From an uncultured cyanobacterium (GTDB lineage: Bacteria; Cyanobacteriota; Cyanobacteriia; Cyanobacteriales; Nostocaceae), in contig CAINGU010000087.1 of assembly GCA_903848645.1 (NCBI GenBank), positions 124,001 to 188,000 on the forward strand: a stretch of DNA of 64,000 nucleotides. The letters are read 5' to 3'. The notes under the pieces are model-generated. The model was not told where the DNA came from, made no database searches, and saw nothing but the letters and a program-made list of their open reading frames with translations. Within the stretch, counting starts at the first letter, position 1. Each line of letters starts with the position of its first letter. The translations under genes and the position numbers were made by a program. Shown here piece by piece: positions 16,007 through 24,696 of this stretch.

Positions 16007-17455
16007 CTAAAGAGTACCAAAGCCTTTTTTCTTTTTCTCTTTCTTTTTCTTGGCTGGTGGTGCGCCGCCGGGATAGCCACGCCAACCGGCTGAAGGACGA
16101 TTTCCACCTGCGGCTAAAGGATTACCGCCGCCAAACATTCCAGGCATTCCGGGGATGCCACCTTGTCCCATTTGCTGCATGAGCGATCGCATTTTTTGGA
16201 AGTCTGCCACCAGTTTGCTTACATCCGCTTCTCTATAACCAGAACCAGAAGCTATGCGGCGGCGACGACTGGGAGAACTCGATAATAAATCTGGATCACG
16301 GCGTTCTTTGCCCGTCATGGAATTAATCATGGCTTCACAGCGTTTTAGCTGAGTTTCACCCTGCTTTAGCTGATCCTCAGACAGCTTGTTCATTCCCGGA
16401 ATCATCTTCATGATTCCGCCTAAAGAACCCATGTTTTTCAATAACCGCATTTGCTTGAGAAAGTCAGTAAAATCAAATTTTGCTGACAGGATTTTCTCCT
16501 GCATTTGCTCGGCATCTGCCAAATCTATCTCTTCTTGGGCTTTTTCTACTAAGGTGAGAACATCCCCCATACCCAAAATCCGCGAAGCCATCCGGTCAGG
16601 ATAAAACGGTTGTAGCGCCTCAACTTTTTCCCCCACACCCACAAATTTAATCGGCGCACCGGAAATTTGCCGCACAGACAACGCCGCACCACCTCGGCTA
16701 TCCCCATCCATTTTGGTCAGGATTGCCCCAGTAATGCCAATTTGATCATGGAAGGTGCGAGTGAGATTTGCTGCCTCTTGACCCGTCATTGCGTCCACAA
16801 CCAGAAGAGTTTCATCGGGTTGGACTATTTCTTTGATGCGGGCTAATTCCGCCATCATATCTTCGTCTATTTGCAACCGTCCGGCAGTATCAATAATTAC
16901 TGTATTTATGCCTTCGGCTTTGGCGCGTTCCACCCCTTGACGGGCAATTTCCACGGGGTCTGCTTCAATTCCCAGTTCAAATACTGGCACGTCAATTTGT
17001 TTACCCAGGGTAATTAACTGGTCAATAGCGGCGGGACGATATATATCTGTAGCCACTAGCAGACAACTACGTTCTTGCTTGCGTAAATGTAAGGCTAATT
17101 TAGCAGTGGCTGTGGTTTTACCAGTTCCTTGTAACCCAGCCATTAACACAACGGTGGTCTTACCTACATTTTCCGCGAGGGGAACATTTTCTTCCCCCAT
17201 TACCTGCACTAATTCATCATAAACAATTTTGATAAATTGTTGGTCAGGACGCACACCAGAGATAACTTCAGCCCCCTGTGCTTTGGTTTCGACTTCGCTA
17301 ATAAAATCTTTGACCACCTGGAGATTAACATCTGCTTCCAACAAAGCCCGACGCACTTCCCGTAAAGCGTCTTGAATGTTGGATTGGGAGATTTTATCCT
17401 GTCCTCGCAGTTTTTTCCAGGCGGATTCTAAACGGTCAGATAGTGCATCAAACAT
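16007..17455 (-). CDS. ffh: Signal recognition particle protein Ffh (SRP54)
   Basis: The product binds SRP RNA and the signal sequences of nascent membrane proteins, and delivers them to FtsY. The 482-residue protein has the N domain (MFDALSDRLESAWKKLRGQ), the GTPase G domain with G1 GLQGTGKTTATAKLA, G3 DTAGRLQIDEDMM and G4 TKMDGDSRGGAAL, and a methionine-rich M domain (about 325-455) with the RNA-binding SRRRRIASGSG helix. The tail ends in a lysine block (PPAKKKKEKKKKGFGTL), a modest extension. It heads the minus-strand cluster ffh, rpsP, khpA. Confidence 0.97.
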   Translation of the reverse strand: MFDALSDRLESAWKKLRGQDKISQSNIQDALREVRRALLEADVNLQVVKDFISEVETKAQGAEVISGVRPDQQFIKIVYDELVQVMGEENVPLAENVGKTTVVLMAGLQGTGKTTATAKLALHLRKQERSCLLVATDIYRPAAIDQLITLGKQIDVPVFELGIEADPVEIARQGVERAKAEGINTVIIDTAGRLQIDEDMMAELARIKEIVQPDETLLVVDAMTGQEAANLTRTFHDQIGITGAILTKMDGDSRGGAALSVRQISGAPIKFVGVGEKVEALQPFYPDRMASRILGMGDVLTLVEKAQEEIDLADAEQMQEKILSAKFDFTDFLKQMRLLKNMGSLGGIMKMIPGMNKLSEDQLKQGETQLKRCEAMINSMTGKERRDPDLLSSSPSRRRRIASGSGYREADVSKLVADFQKMRSLMQQMGQGGIPGMPGMFGGGNPLAAGGNRPSAGWRGYPGGAPPAKKKKEKKKKGFGTL

Positions 17456-17662
17456 AATTCAGTTACAACGTAGTTAGTCAGGTGGAGATTGAGGATTAAT
17501 GGTAAGTTTTTCATGATCTTCAATACCCAGCTTATCTGACTCTAGCAATCCATTGATCTGGTAAGTTAGTAATTGTGGATAGATTTAGTCAGGAGAAAGA
17601 AGAAAGAAGGAGTTAGGAGTCTAGAAAGAAAAAATAAATAAATTACCAATGATCAATTACCA

Positions 17663-19708
17663 ATGACCAATCACCAATCTACCAGACGCTTACCCAATCA
17701 ACGTTGGCAAATTGCCCCAACAAATCCAGATAGCTGTTTAAAATTAGCAAATTTAACCAATATTTCCCCAATTATCAGTCAATTATTAATTAATCGGGGT
17801 ATGGAAACCCCAGAAGATGCCAAAATATTTTTAGAACCCGAATCTCTAATTTTACCTTCTCCCCTGGAAGAATTCCCTGATTTAGCTGCGTGTGTGGAAT
17901 TATTGGAATTAGCGATCGCCAATAAAGAGAAGATTGCTATCTGTGGAGACTATGATGCCGATGGCATGACTAGTACTGCAGTACTGCTAAGAAGTCTTCG
18001 GGCTTTGGGTGCTGATGTTGATTATGCCATTCCTAGTCGAATGCACGATGGTTATGGGATTAATAACCGCATTGTTGAAGAGTTTCATAATGAAGGGGTG
18101 AAACTGATTCTCACCGTAGATAACGGAATTTCTGCGGTTGAACCGATTACCAGAGCCAGAGAACTGGGCTTAAAAGTTATTATAACAGATCATCATGATG
18201 TTCCCCAAATATTACCCCCAGCTAACGCGATTCTGAACCCGAAGCTAATAGCTGAATCTTCTCCTTATCGGGGTGTAGCGGGTGTGGGTGTAGCTTATAT
18301 TTTAGCAGTTTGTTTAGCCCAACAGTTAGGGGAACTAAAAGGGTTAGTGCAGCCGCTGTTAGCTTTATTTACTTTGGGAACTATTGCGGATTTAGCCCCT
18401 TTAACCGGTGTAAATCGTCGCTGGGTAAAACGGGGTTTAAAGTTATTACCAAAATCTAATTTACCAGGAATACAAGCATTAATTCAAATTGCCGGAGTTC
18501 AAGCTAGTGAAGGAGAAAAAACCCAAAATTCCAAATCTTTAAAACCGGAAGATATTGGTTTTCGATTGGGACCGCGAATTAATGCTATCGGCAGAATTGG
18601 TGATCCACAAATTGTGATTGATTTGTTGACAACTGATGATTTTGGGATGGCATTAGCTAAAGCTATCCAGTGTGAACAAACTAATACTCAACGTCAACAA
18701 ATGTGTGAGGAAATTGAAAAAGAAGCCATCGCCATTGTTGAAGATTTATATGTAAACTCTTTACAAAAAGACCGCGTATTAGTTGTTATCAAAGATAATT
18801 GGCATCATGGTGTAATTGGGATTGTTGCTTCCCGCTTGCTAGAACGTTATGGTGTTCCTGTTTTTATTGGAACTTACGAAAATGAAAGCATAATTCGGGG
18901 TTCAGCGCGGGGAATTCCTGAATTTCATATATTTGCAGCTTTAGATACTTGTCGGGATTTATTAGGTAAATTTGGAGGACACAAAGCTGCGGGGGGATTT
19001 TCTTTACCAGCGCAGAATTTACCAGATTTTCGATTGCGGTTATCTGCATTTGCAAATCGGTGTTTGGAACTTCAACACCTTAAACCGCTGTTGAAAATAG
19101 ATACTCAAGTTAATATTCACGAAATTAATCAGGATCTTTTCCAACAGTTAAATATTCTCCACCCTTGCGGTATTGATAACTCAGATCCAATTTTTTGGAC
19201 TCCTAATGTCCAAGTGATTGAACAGAAAATAGTTGGTAAAGGTCACATTAAATTAACTGTATCCCAAACTATTGACAATCAGCGGCAAGAAATTAAAGGC
19301 ATCGCATGGCGTTGGGGTGATTATTTTCCTTTACCATCAAGATTGGATATTGCTTACAAACTGCGGGAAAATAACTTTAATGGTAAAACTACCATTGAAA
19401 TGGAGTTAATCGGTGCAAAATTGCCAAATCACGTTGTTGAACTTTTTGCTAATTCATCAAATCCATCACGCGCTAGTTTTGAATACAAACAGCGTCAATA
19501 TAGCTGTGGAATCTATGAAAATGCTATGAGTAGGGAATTAAGAGTTAAAAATTCTGAAGGTAAAGTTTTAGTGATGCGGCCAGAAGATAAATTTGGTCTG
19601 TTAGGTTTCAACCGCGAAAATGCTGAACAGATAAATTTATCTCAACCCATATATGAGGGGATTGTGCAAACCGCAATTCAGGCTTTGTTAGTATCTGTGC
19701 AGAATTAA
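17663..19708 (+). CDS. recJ: Single-stranded-DNA exonuclease RecJ
   Basis: The product is a 5'-3' ssDNA exonuclease for recombination and mismatch repair. The 681-residue protein has the DHH-family motifs in order: CGDYDADGMTSTA (motif I, with Ala where Val is common), LTVDNGIS (II), ITDHHDVP (III, the DHH) and ALFTLGTIADLAPL (IV). The DHHA1 part follows (HGVIGIVASRLLERYGVP, then FGGHKAAGGFSL), and then an OB-like C-terminal region. The catalytic set looks complete. The start is an ATG preceded by short tandem (ATTACCAATGACC-like) repeats rather than a good ribosome site. It faces away from ffh. Confidence 0.93.
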   Translation: MTNHQSTRRLPNQRWQIAPTNPDSCLKLANLTNISPIISQLLINRGMETPEDAKIFLEPESLILPSPLEEFPDLAACVELLELAIANKEKIAICGDYDADGMTSTAVLLRSLRALGADVDYAIPSRMHDGYGINNRIVEEFHNEGVKLILTVDNGISAVEPITRARELGLKVIITDHHDVPQILPPANAILNPKLIAESSPYRGVAGVGVAYILAVCLAQQLGELKGLVQPLLALFTLGTIADLAPLTGVNRRWVKRGLKLLPKSNLPGIQALIQIAGVQASEGEKTQNSKSLKPEDIGFRLGPRINAIGRIGDPQIVIDLLTTDDFGMALAKAIQCEQTNTQRQQMCEEIEKEAIAIVEDLYVNSLQKDRVLVVIKDNWHHGVIGIVASRLLERYGVPVFIGTYENESIIRGSARGIPEFHIFAALDTCRDLLGKFGGHKAAGGFSLPAQNLPDFRLRLSAFANRCLELQHLKPLLKIDTQVNIHEINQDLFQQLNILHPCGIDNSDPIFWTPNVQVIEQKIVGKGHIKLTVSQTIDNQRQEIKGIAWRWGDYFPLPSRLDIAYKLRENNFNGKTTIEMELIGAKLPNHVVELFANSSNPSRASFEYKQRQYSCGIYENAMSRELRVKNSEGKVLVMRPEDKFGLLGFNRENAEQINLSQPIYEGIVQTAIQALLVSVQN

Positions 19709-19782
19709 AGATTAAAAACTCTCTTAAACGGGTAATTTAAGATTTTATTATCTCCAACGGGTAATTGGTGATTAGACAAAGC

Positions 19783-19824
19783 ATTACCAATTACCAATTA
19801 CCAATTACCAATTACCAATTACCC
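19783..19824. repeat. 7-bp short tandem repeat (ATTACCA)n
   Basis: Five perfect ATTACCA units and one variant lie between convergent recJ and psb30. Such heptamer arrays (STRRs) are typical of Nostocales spacers. A related word cluster lies before recJ (17640-17690), and a TTTTGGA array is at 57901-57930. Confidence 0.8.
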
Positions 19825-19827
19825 AAT

Positions 19828-19947
19828 TTATAGGTTGCCGTTGCGAAATGCTAGAAGGAAGATTACTATAGGGCCTGAAACCACAATTAGTCCCACGCAA
19901 GTTAACTGTAAGACGACTTCCCAATTGATGTTAGCTAAAATGTCCAT
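19828..19947 (-). CDS. psb30: Photosystem II protein Psb30 (Ycf12)
   Basis: The product is a 39-residue single-span thylakoid membrane subunit of photosystem II. The translation ends with VGLIVVSGPIVIFLLAFRNGNL, matching the family signature (x)QLTxxxLIVxxGPxVIxLLAxRxGNL. The start is supported by a strong ribosome site, GGGAGG, 5-6 bases before ATG. The gene is too short for many gene finders, and a longer opposite-strand frame (19835-20083) overlaps it and is spurious. Confidence 0.9.
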   Translation of the reverse strand: MDILANINWEVVLQLTCVGLIVVSGPIVIFLLAFRNGNL

Positions 19948-20112
19948 TTTTTCCTCCCAATGGTTTTATGGTTTTAAAAGATTTAATAATTCAGTGACAA
20001 AACCCGCAACTTATCATATCTGTTTAGGGGATCTAAAATTTAATTTACTTCACAAAATTATAAGAAAAGTCATAAAAAAGTAGAATAGCAGGAATACTAG
20101 AAGGTTAAAAAT

Positions 20113-20463
20113 ATGGCTACTTGGCAATGTATAGCTCAGTGTGGGGCTTGTTGTAACCTGACACCAGCGGATCGTCCAGAGATAGAAGAGTATCTTTCAC
20201 CACCTGATTTAGAACTTTATCTCAGTATGGTCGGTGAGGGGGGATGGTGCGTAAATTATGATCATGGTACGCGAGAATGTAAAATCTATTCCACCCGTCC
20301 CCGGTTCTGTCGTGTGGAAGCAGAGACTTTTGAGGAAATGTATGGGATTGAAGCGGAGGATGTAAACGATTTTGCTATTGATTGCTGTCGTCAGCAGATT
20401 GAGGGGGTTTATGGCGATCGCAGTTTGGAACAAATCCGTTTTGATCAAGCTGTGGGTTTTTGA
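20113..20463 (+). CDS. YkgJ-family cysteine cluster protein
   Basis: This is a small soluble protein (116 residues) of the UPF0153/YkgJ family, thought to bind zinc or iron through cysteines. The pattern CIAQCGACCNL, then GWCVNYD, RECKIYSTRPRFCRVE and DCCRQQ contains the expected CxxxCxxCC and YxxRPxxCR motifs. No enzymatic role is known. It lies before the manganese transporter pair on the same strand, 80 bases apart, with no clear operon. Confidence 0.85.
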   Translation: MATWQCIAQCGACCNLTPADRPEIEEYLSPPDLELYLSMVGEGGWCVNYDHGTRECKIYSTRPRFCRVEAETFEEMYGIEAEDVNDFAIDCCRQQIEGVYGDRSLEQIRFDQAVGF

Positions 20464-20544
20464 TTCAGTTAAGTTGCAATTTATGACAACAATATGAGAA
20501 AATGAAAAGAATATGAAAATAACTTAGAAACAAAACTAACGCCT

Positions 20545-20922
20545 GTGAAACTTGATACTGCACCTGTCAGCGTTGCTAACTTATCTGAAACCGAAAGCCA
20601 GTTACATCAACCTATAGTTAAGGATCATCCCAAACCTAAAGAATCTATATTTATGGTCTTTGGGACAACCTTTATTACTATCTTTCTCGCGGAAATTGGT
20701 GATAAAACCCAACTTTCTACCCTGTTAATGAGTGCAGAATCTCATGCTCCTTGGGTGGTTTTTCTGGGTTCGGCAGTAGCATTAATTACTACTAGCTTGC
20801 TGGGAGTATTATTAGGTGGTTGGATATCCACAAAACTTAGTCCTAAAACCGTCGAGAAATCAGCCGGGGTGATGTTACTACTGATTTCCGTCATGTTGGT
20901 ATGGGATGTAATTCAGGGTTAA
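20545..20922 (+). CDS. GDT1/TMEM165 half transporter (manganese export), first subunit
   Basis: The product is an integral membrane protein of the UPF0016/GDT1 family with one copy of the signature motif, EIGDKTQLS. Full-length family members carry two such halves; here they are encoded as two genes. Three membrane segments are visible (FGTTFITIFLAEIG, APWVVFLGSAVALITTSLLGVLLGGWI, SAGVMLLLISVMLVW). In Anabaena such a pair (Hmx1/Hmx2) has been described as a hetero-oligomeric manganese exporter. The GTG start (20545) gives a polar 36-residue N-terminal tail; an ATG at 20653 would give the minimal half. The second half starts 29 bases after its stop. Confidence 0.85.
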   Translation: MKLDTAPVSVANLSETESQLHQPIVKDHPKPKESIFMVFGTTFITIFLAEIGDKTQLSTLLMSAESHAPWVVFLGSAVALITTSLLGVLLGGWISTKLSPKTVEKSAGVMLLLISVMLVWDVIQG

Positions 20923-20951
20923 TACTTGTAAATATTGTGAACTAGGGAATT

Positions 20952-21233
20952 ATGAACTGGCATCTTTTAGGACTAAGCTTTGTCACGGTGTTTTTATCAG
21001 AATTGGGTGATAAAAGTCAGTTAGCCGCGATCGCTCTTTCTGGACAAGGACAATCTCGCAAAGCTATATTTTTTGGTACGGCAGGCGCTTTAGTATTAAC
21101 CAGTCTCCTGGGAGCATTAGCGGGTGGTGCTGTATCCCAATTTTTGCCTACACGGACTTTAAAAGCGATCGCTGCTGTGGGATTTGCCATCCTCGCTATC
21201 CGTCTCTTATTACCCAACAGTGACGAGGATTAA
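20952..21233 (+). CDS. GDT1/TMEM165 half transporter, second subunit
   Basis: The 93-residue half carries ELGDKSQLAAIALSGQ, the Ser variant of the family motif, with three membrane spans. The motif differs from that of the first half (KTQ against KSQ), as in the two halves of fused homologues, so the proteins should form one heteromeric Mn/H or Mn/Ca exchanger in the plasma or thylakoid membrane. The tight spacing implies co-translation. The product ends with a short acidic tail (NSDED). Confidence 0.87.
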   Translation: MNWHLLGLSFVTVFLSELGDKSQLAAIALSGQGQSRKAIFFGTAGALVLTSLLGALAGGAVSQFLPTRTLKAIAAVGFAILAIRLLLPNSDED

Positions 21234-21433
21234 ATCAATTCAAAATTCAAAATTCAAAGTAATTTCTGTCTCTTGCCTCTTAATTTAAGCTTCCCCCCAA
21301 GACAATTCATGGCAGAAGTAGTCAAAGGCTATAGTTATAGGATCATCTTTTTTGTTGACTTCTCTTATGTGATTTATGTGATGAGATGGCATTTGATTTT
21401 TTGTGTCATCATCTAAATCATCCAAATCATAAG

Positions 21434-21449
21434 AATCATAGTTCAGACG
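21434..21449. repeat. Left inverted repeat around the GxxExxY gene
   Basis: AATCATAGTTCAGACG is the reverse complement of 21878-21893 at 15 of 16 positions and encodes the last residues and stop of the GxxExxY gene. A third, direct copy (AATCATAGTTTAGACAG) is at 21957-21973. Confidence 0.7.
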
Positions 21450-21837
21450 TTTTATATTTCTTATTAGTAAGTCTTTTAAAGTTCAAACTGGTTTCACCGA
21501 AATTGATTAGCAACCCAATCTCAAGGTTATATGCTTCTAAATAGTTAATTGCTTGGGCAAAATGAACGTCTTCTAATTTAGTTACTGCTTTTATTTCAAC
21601 TGAAATAACACCTTCGACCAAAAAATCTACTCGTCGTGTTCCTATTTGTTCTTTTTTGTAAAAAATCGGCATTTCAAATTCTCTTGCAAAAGCAATACCC
21701 GCTAATTGCATTTCAATTACCAATGCTCTTTGATAAATAACTTCTTGAAAACCATTACCCAATGTTTTATGTACAGTCATAGAACATCCAATGATTTTGG
21801 ATGTCAGTTCTGAGTATTTGTACTTTTCATTGATCAT
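21436..21837 (-). CDS. GxxExxY-family protein (PD-(D/E)xK-like)
   Basis: The 133-residue product matches the GxxExxY family: HKTLGNGFQEVIYQRAL has the name-giving motif, followed by RRVDFLVEGVISVEIKAV, the D...ExK nuclease-like core, and FAQAINYLEAYNLEIGLLINFG. The role of this family is not established; the core suggests DNA or RNA binding or cutting. The gene is isolated and framed by inverted and AT-rich ATGATT-word repeats on both sides, suggesting that the gene and its flanks move or persist as one unit. The right flank can form a long imperfect hairpin (about 21880-21972). Confidence 0.85.
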   Translation of the reverse strand: MINEKYKYSELTSKIIGCSMTVHKTLGNGFQEVIYQRALVIEMQLAGIAFAREFEMPIFYKKEQIGTRRVDFLVEGVISVEIKAVTKLEDVHFAQAINYLEAYNLEIGLLINFGETSLNFKRLTNKKYKTSEL

Positions 21838-21877
21838 CTTTCTCTTTGCCCTATTCTACCCTACCTTATTGGATTAT

Positions 21878-21973
21878 CGTCTGAACTGTGATTATTTCGA
21901 TGATTTTGATTTAATGATTACTATATTAAATCATCATAATCACAAAAATCACTGTAAATCATAGTTTAGACAG
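21878..21973. repeat. Long imperfect hairpin right of the GxxExxY gene
   Basis: GTCTGAACTGTGATT at the left pairs with AATCATAGTTTAGAC at the right across AT-rich arms made of GATTTTGAT/ATCATCATAATC words, making a hairpin of about 95 bases. The same words flank the gene's other side (21366-21449). Confidence 0.6.
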
Positions 21974-21976
21974 TAA

Positions 21977-22123
21977 TTAACTAGCGTGTTCCCAGTCGCT
22001 GAGTGATTCAGAGTGTTTATTTTGAGCTTTAGTTTTGCGGACTGGTACTTTAGGAGTACCAATATCAACAGGAGGAAACGACTGTTTCTTCTTAGTAGAC
22101 TTGCGTTCTTCTGTATTTTTCAT
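21977..22123 (-). CDS. 48-residue basic protein, unknown
   Basis: The frame encodes a lysine-rich, disordered-looking peptide: an N-terminal basic block (ERKSTKKKQ), a proline-containing middle (SFPPVDIGTPKVPVRKTKAQN) and an acidic end (SLSDWEH). The start is ATG after GAAAATAGCC, without a good ribosome site. The coding-like composition, clean length and position in a 400-base gap before pbpC support a real small gene. It could bind nucleic acid, but no family was recognised. Confidence 0.5.
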   Translation of the reverse strand: MKNTEERKSTKKKQSFPPVDIGTPKVPVRKTKAQNKHSESLSDWEHAS

Positions 22124-22237
22124 GGCTATTTTCACTTCCTTAAAACTTTTAACCTTATTTACATTATCGAATTTGATTTATCAAATCCCGGACAAAAGAT
22201 TGAGTTTATTATTAAAAATTTATCAATCTATAAGATT

Positions 22238-24595
22238 CTATAATTTAGTAGGATCTGCTACAGAAAACCCTTGTTTTCTAGGTTGGATATTTCCTAACTC
22301 TACTTGAAAGTTTATTTGATGGCGCAGCTTACCACTTCTGGCTTCTAGCTTCCAATTACCAGGGCGTAAATGCCAAAATATCCCATTGGTTGATTGTGTA
22401 GATAAATGTTTGTCATTTAGCCACCAGTCCACAGACTGATTTAATGTTCCACTAGCTTTAAATTCTAGTTTTTGTTGTCCTTCTCTGCCTGGATACAACA
22501 GAAATAAATCCCCATGATGAGGAGATATAATGCGGAAATTATCAGGATTAAAATTTAATTGTGGCTGTTTTGCTAACCATTGATCATACACAGGTGATAA
22601 ATGGAAATCCGTAGATTTTTGATATGCAATTTTATCTTTTAAAGCGAAATATTCCTGGACTACTGAAGTACAGCTAGCTGTAGGTTTTAACCCTGTAGTG
22701 GCGCAGATTGGTAATTTTACCATGTCTGCTGGAGGTGGAAAATCAGCGGGTGTTTGATGTTCATGCAGATGTAACATGATTCTGTTCCACAAAGGTGCAG
22801 CCCCTGTGACACCGGAAACCTGACGCATGGGTTCACCGTTGAAATTACCTACCCATGTAGCTACAGTATAATCACTGCTAAAGCCAACTGTCCAGGTATC
22901 ACGATAATTTGATGAAGTTCCAGTTTTGACAGCGACGGGAAAGGGCAAATTTAACACCGAGTCTACACCAAAAGCTGTGGATCTGGCATAGCGATCGCTT
23001 AACATATCAATAATTAATTGCCAATTATTGGACACTAAAGATTGAGAATTGGAACTTGGGGAACTGTTTAATGTAGTTACTAATGGTGTAATTTTTCCCA
23101 TGTTAGCTATAGTTAAATATGCCCTAGCTAGTTCCCACAAATTCACTTCACCACTGCCCAAAGTCAAACCCAAACCGTAATATTCAGCACCTTGATTTAG
23201 ATGTGAAAAACCCAATTCATGCAAGCGATTTAAGAAAGTTTCTACACCCACTTTTTCTAATACCTTGATCGCCGGTACATTTAAAGAATTCGCCAAAGCA
23301 ACTCTGACTCTGACCGGACCAAGAAAGCTGTTAGTATAATCTGTAGGACTATATAATTTTGCTCCCGGAATTGCATAATGAGTAGGTACATCTGGCAAAA
23401 TAGTATGGGGACTAATTACTCCTTTTTCTAAAGCTAATTCATACACAAATGGCTTTAAAGTAGAACCTGGTTGTCGCAAAGCTTGAACTCCATCATTTCG
23501 CCCTAATTTCACATCATTAAAATAATCAGGTGAACCGACATAACTTAAAACCTCCCCAGAGGAGTTGTCAATTATCACCGCTGCTGCATCATGGACATTA
23601 TTAGCCTTTAAAGAAGAAATTACTTGTTGTACTTGTGCTTCTACAAATTGCTGTAAAGGGCGATTTATTGTCGTGGAAATAGGTGATGATTCTGTATTAG
23701 ATGTATTGTTTTTTGTTGCTAACCAAAATAAAAAATGTGGTGCAGCAATGATTCCTTTTTGACGAGGTTGAAATATTATTTTCTCTTTATATATAAGTTG
23801 CGCGTCTGCATCAGAAATATATTTTTCCTGTATCATTCTATTTAAAATATATTTCTGTCTGGCTTTTAATCTTTCTTGATATTGATAAGGATTAAAATAA
23901 GTAGGATTATTAGGAATTGCTGCTAAAATAGAAGCTTGAGCTAAGTTTAAATCACTAGCAGGAATAGAAAAGTAAATTCGTGCGGCAGCTTCGACACCAT
24001 AAATATTTCCCCCCATTGGGAGACGATTAATATAAGCAGCAAGAATTTCATCTTTTGTCATTCCCGCAGCTAATCGCCAAGATAACCAAACCTCTTTTAA
24101 TTTCGCAGTAAATGTTCGAGGTGAATTATCCAACATTCTCGCCAATTGCATGGTAATTGTGGAAGCACCAGAAACAATTTTTTTATTCTCAATTGCTATT
24201 TTTATCGCTCGAAAAATTGCTTTTATATCTAACGCGCCATGTTGATAAAAACTACCATCTTCAGCCGCTAATATTGCGTTAATAAATTGGGGTGAAACTT
24301 GATTCAATTTAATAACTGAGGTATTTTCTTGATCACTGGTTAAGACAGTTCCTAATGGTAAATTATTACGATCTGTAAACTCTATTGCTAATTGGTGCTG
24401 GGCAATATCTAGACTATGAATAGGTACAAAATAAGGATATAATCGCACTATCAAGCAGATTAATATCAAGAAGGAAATTATTTTATTCAGTTTGTAGTTA
24501 TGCTTTTGTGGTAATTTATATCTACTTATCTTATGCACGGTCGCTAAGATGCAGAGAGTAAGAGTTTTTAGGAGACGAGTTGGTAAATTCATCAC
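22238..24595 (-). CDS. pbpC: Penicillin-binding protein 1C (bifunctional peptidoglycan synthase)
   Basis: The product is an inner-membrane enzyme. After one N-terminal membrane segment (about residues 38-56, IISFLILICLIVRLYPYF), a GT51 glycosyltransferase (about 75-260) shows AAEDGSFYQHGALD and ASTITMQLARML. The transpeptidase domain has the active-site PGSTLKPF, the NSLNVPA motif and KTGTSSNYRDTWTVG. A C-terminal PBP1C-type beta domain follows (about 690-785). The 785-residue length is normal. It is divergent from the alpha-2-macroglobulin-like gene, with 101 bases between the two starts, so they share a promoter region. This pairing is conserved in many bacteria: the macroglobulin is thought to protect a cell repaired by PBP1C. 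Confidence 0.95.
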   Translation of the reverse strand: MMNLPTRLLKTLTLCILATVHKISRYKLPQKHNYKLNKIISFLILICLIVRLYPYFVPIHSLDIAQHQLAIEFTDRNNLPLGTVLTSDQENTSVIKLNQVSPQFINAILAAEDGSFYQHGALDIKAIFRAIKIAIENKKIVSGASTITMQLARMLDNSPRTFTAKLKEVWLSWRLAAGMTKDEILAAYINRLPMGGNIYGVEAAARIYFSIPASDLNLAQASILAAIPNNPTYFNPYQYQERLKARQKYILNRMIQEKYISDADAQLIYKEKIIFQPRQKGIIAAPHFLFWLATKNNTSNTESSPISTTINRPLQQFVEAQVQQVISSLKANNVHDAAAVIIDNSSGEVLSYVGSPDYFNDVKLGRNDGVQALRQPGSTLKPFVYELALEKGVISPHTILPDVPTHYAIPGAKLYSPTDYTNSFLGPVRVRVALANSLNVPAIKVLEKVGVETFLNRLHELGFSHLNQGAEYYGLGLTLGSGEVNLWELARAYLTIANMGKITPLVTTLNSSPSSNSQSLVSNNWQLIIDMLSDRYARSTAFGVDSVLNLPFPVAVKTGTSSNYRDTWTVGFSSDYTVATWVGNFNGEPMRQVSGVTGAAPLWNRIMLHLHEHQTPADFPPPADMVKLPICATTGLKPTASCTSVVQEYFALKDKIAYQKSTDFHLSPVYDQWLAKQPQLNFNPDNFRIISPHHGDLFLLYPGREGQQKLEFKASGTLNQSVDWWLNDKHLSTQSTNGIFWHLRPGNWKLEARSGKLRHQINFQVELGNIQPRKQGFSVADPTKL

Positions 24596-24696
24596 AACGT
24601 TAAGAATTGTATGGTTTATTGGGAATTGTCACATTAGATTAGTTATCTATATACACAGTAGCTAATTGCTGCTAATATTTTTTGCATTTATTTAAT

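Noticed and set aside
19835-20083. Plus-strand frame of 82 codons
   Set aside because: It overlaps psb30 on the other strand and has no recognisable protein features; psb30 has a better ribosome site and family match.
22013-22307. Plus-strand frames opposite pbpC end and the 48-residue gene
   Set aside because: They are low-complexity translations antisense to better-supported minus-strand genes.
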